A stretch of 44,174 bases of DNA from Chara braunii (lineage: Eukaryota; Streptophyta; Charophyceae; Charales; Characeae), in contig BFEA01000215.1 of the NCBI GenBank assembly GCA_003427395.1, forward strand, positions 1,839,020 through 1,883,193, written 5' to 3'. The notes under the pieces are model-generated. The model worked only from the letters and a program-made list of their open reading frames with translations. It ran no database searches and was not told the origin of the DNA. Position numbers and translations under genes: made by a program. Each line of letters opens with the position of its first letter. Position 1 is the stretch's first letter. Below, piece by piece: positions 40,495-44,174 of this stretch.

Positions 40495-40648
40495 ATGGCT
40501 TCTACGAGCCCACCTACCACCACGTGGACTGGTTCCTTCGTCAACGCGAAAGGTGCGAAAAGGCGTATCCGCCGTGGTGTTGGTAATTATCATGGCGGTA
40601 GGCCCCCAGGGCCCCCCACATCCGAACAGACCGTCGTCGTCGTTACCA
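40495..40648 (+). CDS. Possible first exon, unknown gene
   Basis: ATG at 40495 opens a Ser/Thr-rich then basic sequence (MASTSPPTTTWTGSFVNAKG, then AKRRIRRGVG). It ends in a strong 5' splice site, CCA|GTAAGT, at 40648/40649. No continuing exon was found and no family is recognised. It may be chance. Confidence 0.2.
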
Positions 40649-40760
40649 GTAAGTTGTGTTTGTTCCGAGCGCCGTAGCGCCGGCGGAAGCGCTCCAGTCA
40701 GGACTTGCTTCCTCGCTCGGTTCACGAAAAATATTTGGACAACGCCCCAGTTTCTCCCGC

Positions 40761-40947
40761 CGGGAGTTGCACAAAAACCAGTCTGTGGGCCCAAAAATTC
40801 TCCCGCCGGGAGTTAGGTCCCACTTGCACGAATTAAGAGATAGAAAGACCGTAGATAGCCGAGATCAACGGCCGAAATCTCCTAATCCGCGCAAGTGGGA
40901 CCTTGCCCCGGGAGTTGCACAAAAAACAGTCTGTGGGCCCAAAAATC
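40761..40947. repeat. Inverted-repeat cassette flanked by 39-bp direct repeats
   Basis: CGGGAGTTGCACAAAAA followed by CAGTCTGTGGGCCCAAAAAT occurs at 40761-40799 and 40909-40947 with one mismatch. Between them 40816-40838 and 40880-40902 are inverted (23 bp, three mismatches), starting GGTCCCACTTGC. CTCCCGCCGGGAG palindromes precede both the first repeat and the inverted pair. Confidence 0.88.
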
Positions 40948-40948
40948 C

Positions 40949-41609
40949 AGGGCCCGGTTGCACCACCCGCCAACAGTTCGAATCCATTGGGACGTGATTT
41001 TCGGCCGATGCATTCAAAATCTTGGCGGGGTGGCGAGTGGTGGAACTACAGTAGGCCCTTAGCCGCCTACCGGTAGGGCCTGCTCCCGAGGGAAGGGTGA
41101 CGGTCGTCCCTCCTACGATCTGCTTCGCACAGTGCAGTCCATGTCCTGGGGATTTTCCGCATGGAGGGCTGCTGCGACGCGGCGCGGTCCTCCCGGTCCG
41201 GACGCGGCACTGTCCCCCACCATCACTCGAGGCAGCCTCGCCGCTCAAAAGCTGACGTGAACTTCGCACGTGGTTCGCATGGGGAGGGGAGAGGAGTCAA
41301 TCGCTGGACCAACGCGTTGTACGTGAAGGTGATCTCTGGGCGCTCTTGCTGCTGGGAGGGAAGGCGATTCCCGCGGGCACTTGCTGTGAGAGAACGGTTC
41401 CATGCTGACACTTGCTGCGAACGCTGAGAACGCTGAGAACGGCCCACTGATCAGCGCAGCCAGTGGTTGGAACAGCATCCGTAAAGGACTGCGCCCATCA
41501 GCAGTGAGGGTAGGCCATTGCTACGCGCACGTCAGCAGTGAGGGTAGCAGATCAGCCATCATGAAAACTGACGACGCCTTGCAGCAGAGGTGAGCACCTT
41601 TTCCCTTTC
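40949..41609. other. Non-coding stretch with minor repeats
   Basis: AACGCTGAG is doubled at about 41420 and GTGAGGGTAG occurs twice (about 41504 and 41538). No gene recognised. Confidence 0.5.
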
Positions 41610-41643
41610 CTCTTATACACATCTAGATGTGTATAAGAGACAG
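41610..41643. other. Nextera junction adaptor remnant (artefact)
   Basis: A partial left mosaic end (CTCTTATACACATCT) is joined to a complete right one, AGATGTGTATAAGAGACAG (41625-41643). Not genomic; the sequences on the two sides may not be neighbours. Confidence 0.96.
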
Positions 41644-41682
41644 GTGTGTGTGTGTGTGTGTGTGTTTGTTTGTGTGTGTATT
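41644..41682. repeat. (GT)n microsatellite
   Basis: GT repeat beginning immediately after the adaptor remnant, with TTTG interruptions. Confidence 0.93.
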
Positions 41683-42682
41683 TACTGCTGGTTGCCGTCT
41701 TCCCCCGAATAGAAGGCACGATCATTATCACTGGGTCTTAGAGTGGAAGTTGCCCCAAATGCAGCTTAACTGGCCGTTCGTTCTATTCGGGGAGAGACGG
41801 TAAGGTACTGCAATTGTGTTGGTGATGGGTGTTCATCCGTGTTCAGATCTATGGAAGAAGCTTTTCGATCGAGGGGATTGGACAGTGATCGAACACTCAT
41901 GATCACACTATGGAACATGATGGGATTGATTGGTTGATTGCGTTGGTCTTTGATTAGCCCCCCAATTGATTAATCATTGATGTGTATAGCGTCGTGACCA
42001 AGGACAAACGGTAGGACTTTTGTGCATGTATCTGATCTGCACTGTGCAGTTCGTGTCCATGCTAGCACTCTGGTTGATCCCCCCACATACTTTAATTCCT
42101 TCCTAATAATACTGTAAATATGCCAAAGAGAGTCAACCACAATCGCCGTTACCCGCCGTTTGCTCTCCGCTCATCATCTTCGCCATCGCCATCATCGTCC
42201 TCCTCCGTCTCCTTCTACTCGTCATCATTATCATCAACAATAACAATCATCTTACGGCATGCTCATACTAGGACTTCTCTGGATGTATAGTGACCGTTTT
42301 TCGACCCCACCTAGATGCACCCGACCGCGATTACGTCCACAGAGAAGTGGGGAAAGTCCTAGTGTGACTATGTCCTCAGTGTCGCCCTACACTATGCGCC
42401 TTGATGCATTTATCCCCTTCATTCAATACAGGTGAGATTCACGTAGGGGTTATGGGACGGTGATGGTGGTCATGGTGATGATGATGGTAATGATTCTAGT
42501 GGGCCACTTCATCACTACAGTTTTACCCCAACGCAAGGCATCGTCATCAAGGCATCTTCATCATGATTGCATCTGATCGGACGTGTTGTTTGGATACATT
42601 CATGATCATCAGGGTGCGTTCTGTTCGAGGGAAGGCGGTGATGCTGCTCGGATCTCGCCGCAGCTGCTGCGCGCTGTCTCTT
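41683..42682. other. Non-coding stretch, nothing recognised
   Basis: Contains CAT/ATC-rich trinucleotide tracts (42170-42245, 42460-42500). No frame of note. Confidence 0.5.
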
Positions 42683-43090
42683 TGAACGGGCAGCATCTGC
42701 GCTGCGCGGGAATCGAAAGCTAGTGCCTGCGCTGCGCGGGGAAATAGACGCGTGCGCTGCGCGGGAATGGAGAGCGAGTGCTTGCGCGGCGCGGTAATGG
42801 AGAGCGAGTGCGTGCGCTGCGCGGCAATGGAGAGCGAGTGCGTGCGCTGTGGGGGAATAGAAAGCGAGTGCCTGCGCTGCGCGGGTGTGGAAAGTAAGTG
42901 CCTGCGCTTCGCGGGAGTAGAAAGCATGTGCCTGCGCTGTGCAGGAATATAAAAATCGGTGCTTGCACTGCGCGGGAATAGAAAGCGAGTGCGTGCATCA
43001 ATCTGAAATCGAAAGCGAGTGCCTTCGCTGTGCGGGAATAGGAAACGAGTGCCTGCGCTGCTTGGGAATAGAAAGCAAGTGCCTGCGTTT
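42683..43090. repeat. 30-bp minisatellite, about 13 degenerate units
   Basis: The unit is approximately GGGAATAGAAAGCGAGTGCC plus TGCGCTGCGC. Because 30 is a multiple of three, frames stay open: + strand units read like ESECLRCAGI (42752-42952), minus strand units like HSLSIPAQRT. Translation is unproven. Confidence 0.93.
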
Positions 43091-43585
43091 TGTCAGATAA
43101 CCAGCACTCTTCTCTTTTGGCAGGCGCAGCCGTCGACTTTCGACTCTCAATTAATTGACAGTTGATTGGTCGTAAAGGGCGCGTGTTCGAGGCTGAAGAA
43201 GATGAAGGAGAAAAAGAGAGGTAAGGAGGTGCACAGCGGAGAAAAGGAAAAAATATTTAAGTCTGAAAAAGATTGTGAAAATAGAGAAAAAGGAAAGAAG
43301 GGGCTCTTTCGGTGCGGCATGCACTCACGAGAGGGGGGATCGGGATATGAGGAGAGGTGGCGAAGAATGGAGACGAAGGAAAACGAGAAAAACGGAAAAT
43401 GGTTGCCACGAGGATGAAGAGGAATTGCTATATTATAGGAGGGAGAACAAGGGCAGAAACAAGAGCGAGGAGTAGACAAAGAGAGGGGGAGTTTGCTGGC
43501 CGCCACGTGGCTGGAGTTCCCCATGCGTAATGCTATAGAGCGATCACGTGGGGACCGTGCAAGAAGAAGGTGACGATGATTGATG
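43091..43585. other. Purine-rich non-coding stretch
   Basis: A GA-rich region (43195-43480) gives lysine/glutamate-rich chance frames. One CCACGTGG motif lies near 43503. Confidence 0.5.
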
Positions 43586-43710
43586 ATTATGATTGATGAC
43601 GATGATTGGTGGCGGTCGATGATGATGATAATCATAATGATGATGATGATGACGATGATGATGATGATGATGAGGAGGAGGAGGAGGAGGAGGACGAGGA
43701 GGAGGAGGAA
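43586..43710. repeat. GAT/ATG then GAG trinucleotide tract
   Basis: GATGATGAT variants pass into GAGGAGGAG. Frames here are repeat artefacts. Confidence 0.93.
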
Positions 43711-43737
43711 AATTGAAGGGCCGAGGGGATCGCGCGC

Positions 43738-43800
43738 AAGGGGGCCAAACGATCGCATGCAATGGGCCCAAATGATCGCATGCAATGGGGGCCAAATGAG
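43738..43800 (+). repeat. 23-bp tandem repeat, about 2.5 units
   Basis: Units contain GGGCCAAACGATCGCATGCA and GGGCCCAAATGATCGCATGC, then a partial GGGGCCAAATGA. Confidence 0.88.
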
Positions 43801-43904
43801 TTTGGACGGGAAAGGGTGAAGAAGCAAGAAGAGAAGCGGAAGGGAAGAAAGTGGAGGGCGGGGGAGAGAAGGTTCCAGCAGTGCCTGGCGGCGGGATCGA
43901 GCTG

Positions 43905-44112
43905 TGATGCCACGTGGCGGTAGTCGAAGGGTGTGGACAAGGAGAAGGAAGAAGAGGTGAAAAGTTTACCGTAAAATAGGAAGAACAGGGAGAATGCTGT
44001 GGCACGTGGCGGAACGGTCATGGTCGATCGGCGTCGGGGCAAGTAGAAAGGTGGCCGTGCTCTCGTGCACTGTGGAAAATGAGAAAAGGGAGCATGCCAT
44101 GCCACGTGACGG
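43905..44112. repeat. Spaced CCACGTGRCGG (G-box-like) repeats, period about 91-100 bp
   Basis: GCCACGTGGCGG at 43909-43920, GGCACGTGGCGG at 44001-44012 and GCCACGTGACGG at 44101-44112, each preceded by a TG(C/T)-rich context. Looks like a decayed tandem array. Confidence 0.7.
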
Positions 44113-44148
44113 CACGATCGGGGGAGCTCGGAAAGAACAGGAAATGGA

Positions 44149-44174
44149 TTTTTTTTTTTTTTTTTTTTTTTTTT
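44149..44174. repeat. Poly-T run at the window end
   Basis: At least 26 T to the last base. Could be the tail of a minus-strand retroelement or an assembly break at a homopolymer. Confidence 0.9.

Noticed and set aside
43147-44105. Long minus-strand frames with Ile, Ser and His runs
   Set aside because: They arise from GAT/GAG trinucleotide and 23-bp repeats and purine-rich sequence.

Overview
This window reads as nuclear DNA of a green-lineage eukaryote. It carries the 3' part of a plant-type glutamate dehydrogenase gene, a Ty3/gypsy retrotransposon, several MITE families and long simple repeats. It also holds short-read assembly scars: a 247-base N gap and two Nextera mosaic-end junctions. 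A large repeat-rich charophyte such as Chara fits the style, but that is inference. Real host genes are few; about 90% is mobile or repetitive DNA.

Layout. 1-714: open C-terminal part of glutamate dehydrogenase, whose last codons form the first unit of a 39-bp tandem array. 837-4725: non-coding DNA with old local duplications and one large inverted repeat. 4726-16942: a 12.2-kb Ty3/gypsy element with two 854/855-bp LTRs that differ by roughly 4% by eye. It holds a leader ORF, gag with a CCHC knuckle, protease, RT, RNase H, a PHD-like zinc finger, integrase and a third ORF with an acidic tail. It is broken by stops, frameshifts and a 523-bp MITE.

16944-27254: two directly repeated, diverged, non-coding blocks (A 16944-21107, B 22609-27254). 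They are densely packed with hairpins whose stems are kept while their sequences change. Block B contains two complete type III hammerhead ribozymes on the + strand (25396-25456 and 25936-25992). This is the most exciting content: it looks like a retrozyme-type or otherwise ribozyme-bearing, RNA-propagated element family. The spacer between the ribozymes holds the gap and an adaptor junction, so its true length is unknown. A hAT-like MITE (21179-21950) lies between the blocks.

27398-28917: a MITE with two younger members of its own family nested inside it. 28918-33240: AT-rich and C-rich non-coding DNA with microsatellites, a TA-flanked MITE and a long palindrome. 33240-36728: a decayed unknown gene followed by an intact Ulp1/SENP-like (C48) cysteine protease ORF with its complete catalytic set; the pair is probably transposon-derived. 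36729-44174: non-coding DNA with a G-rich heptamer array, a GGGCCTC-ended MITE, an inverted-repeat cassette, a second adaptor junction, a 30-bp minisatellite open on both strands, and a poly-T end.

The genes do not form one pathway. The gypsy element supplied its own replication proteins and is now dead. Blocks A and B encode no recognisable protein and would need enzymes supplied in trans. The protease ORF may serve the transposon it came from or may have been captured.
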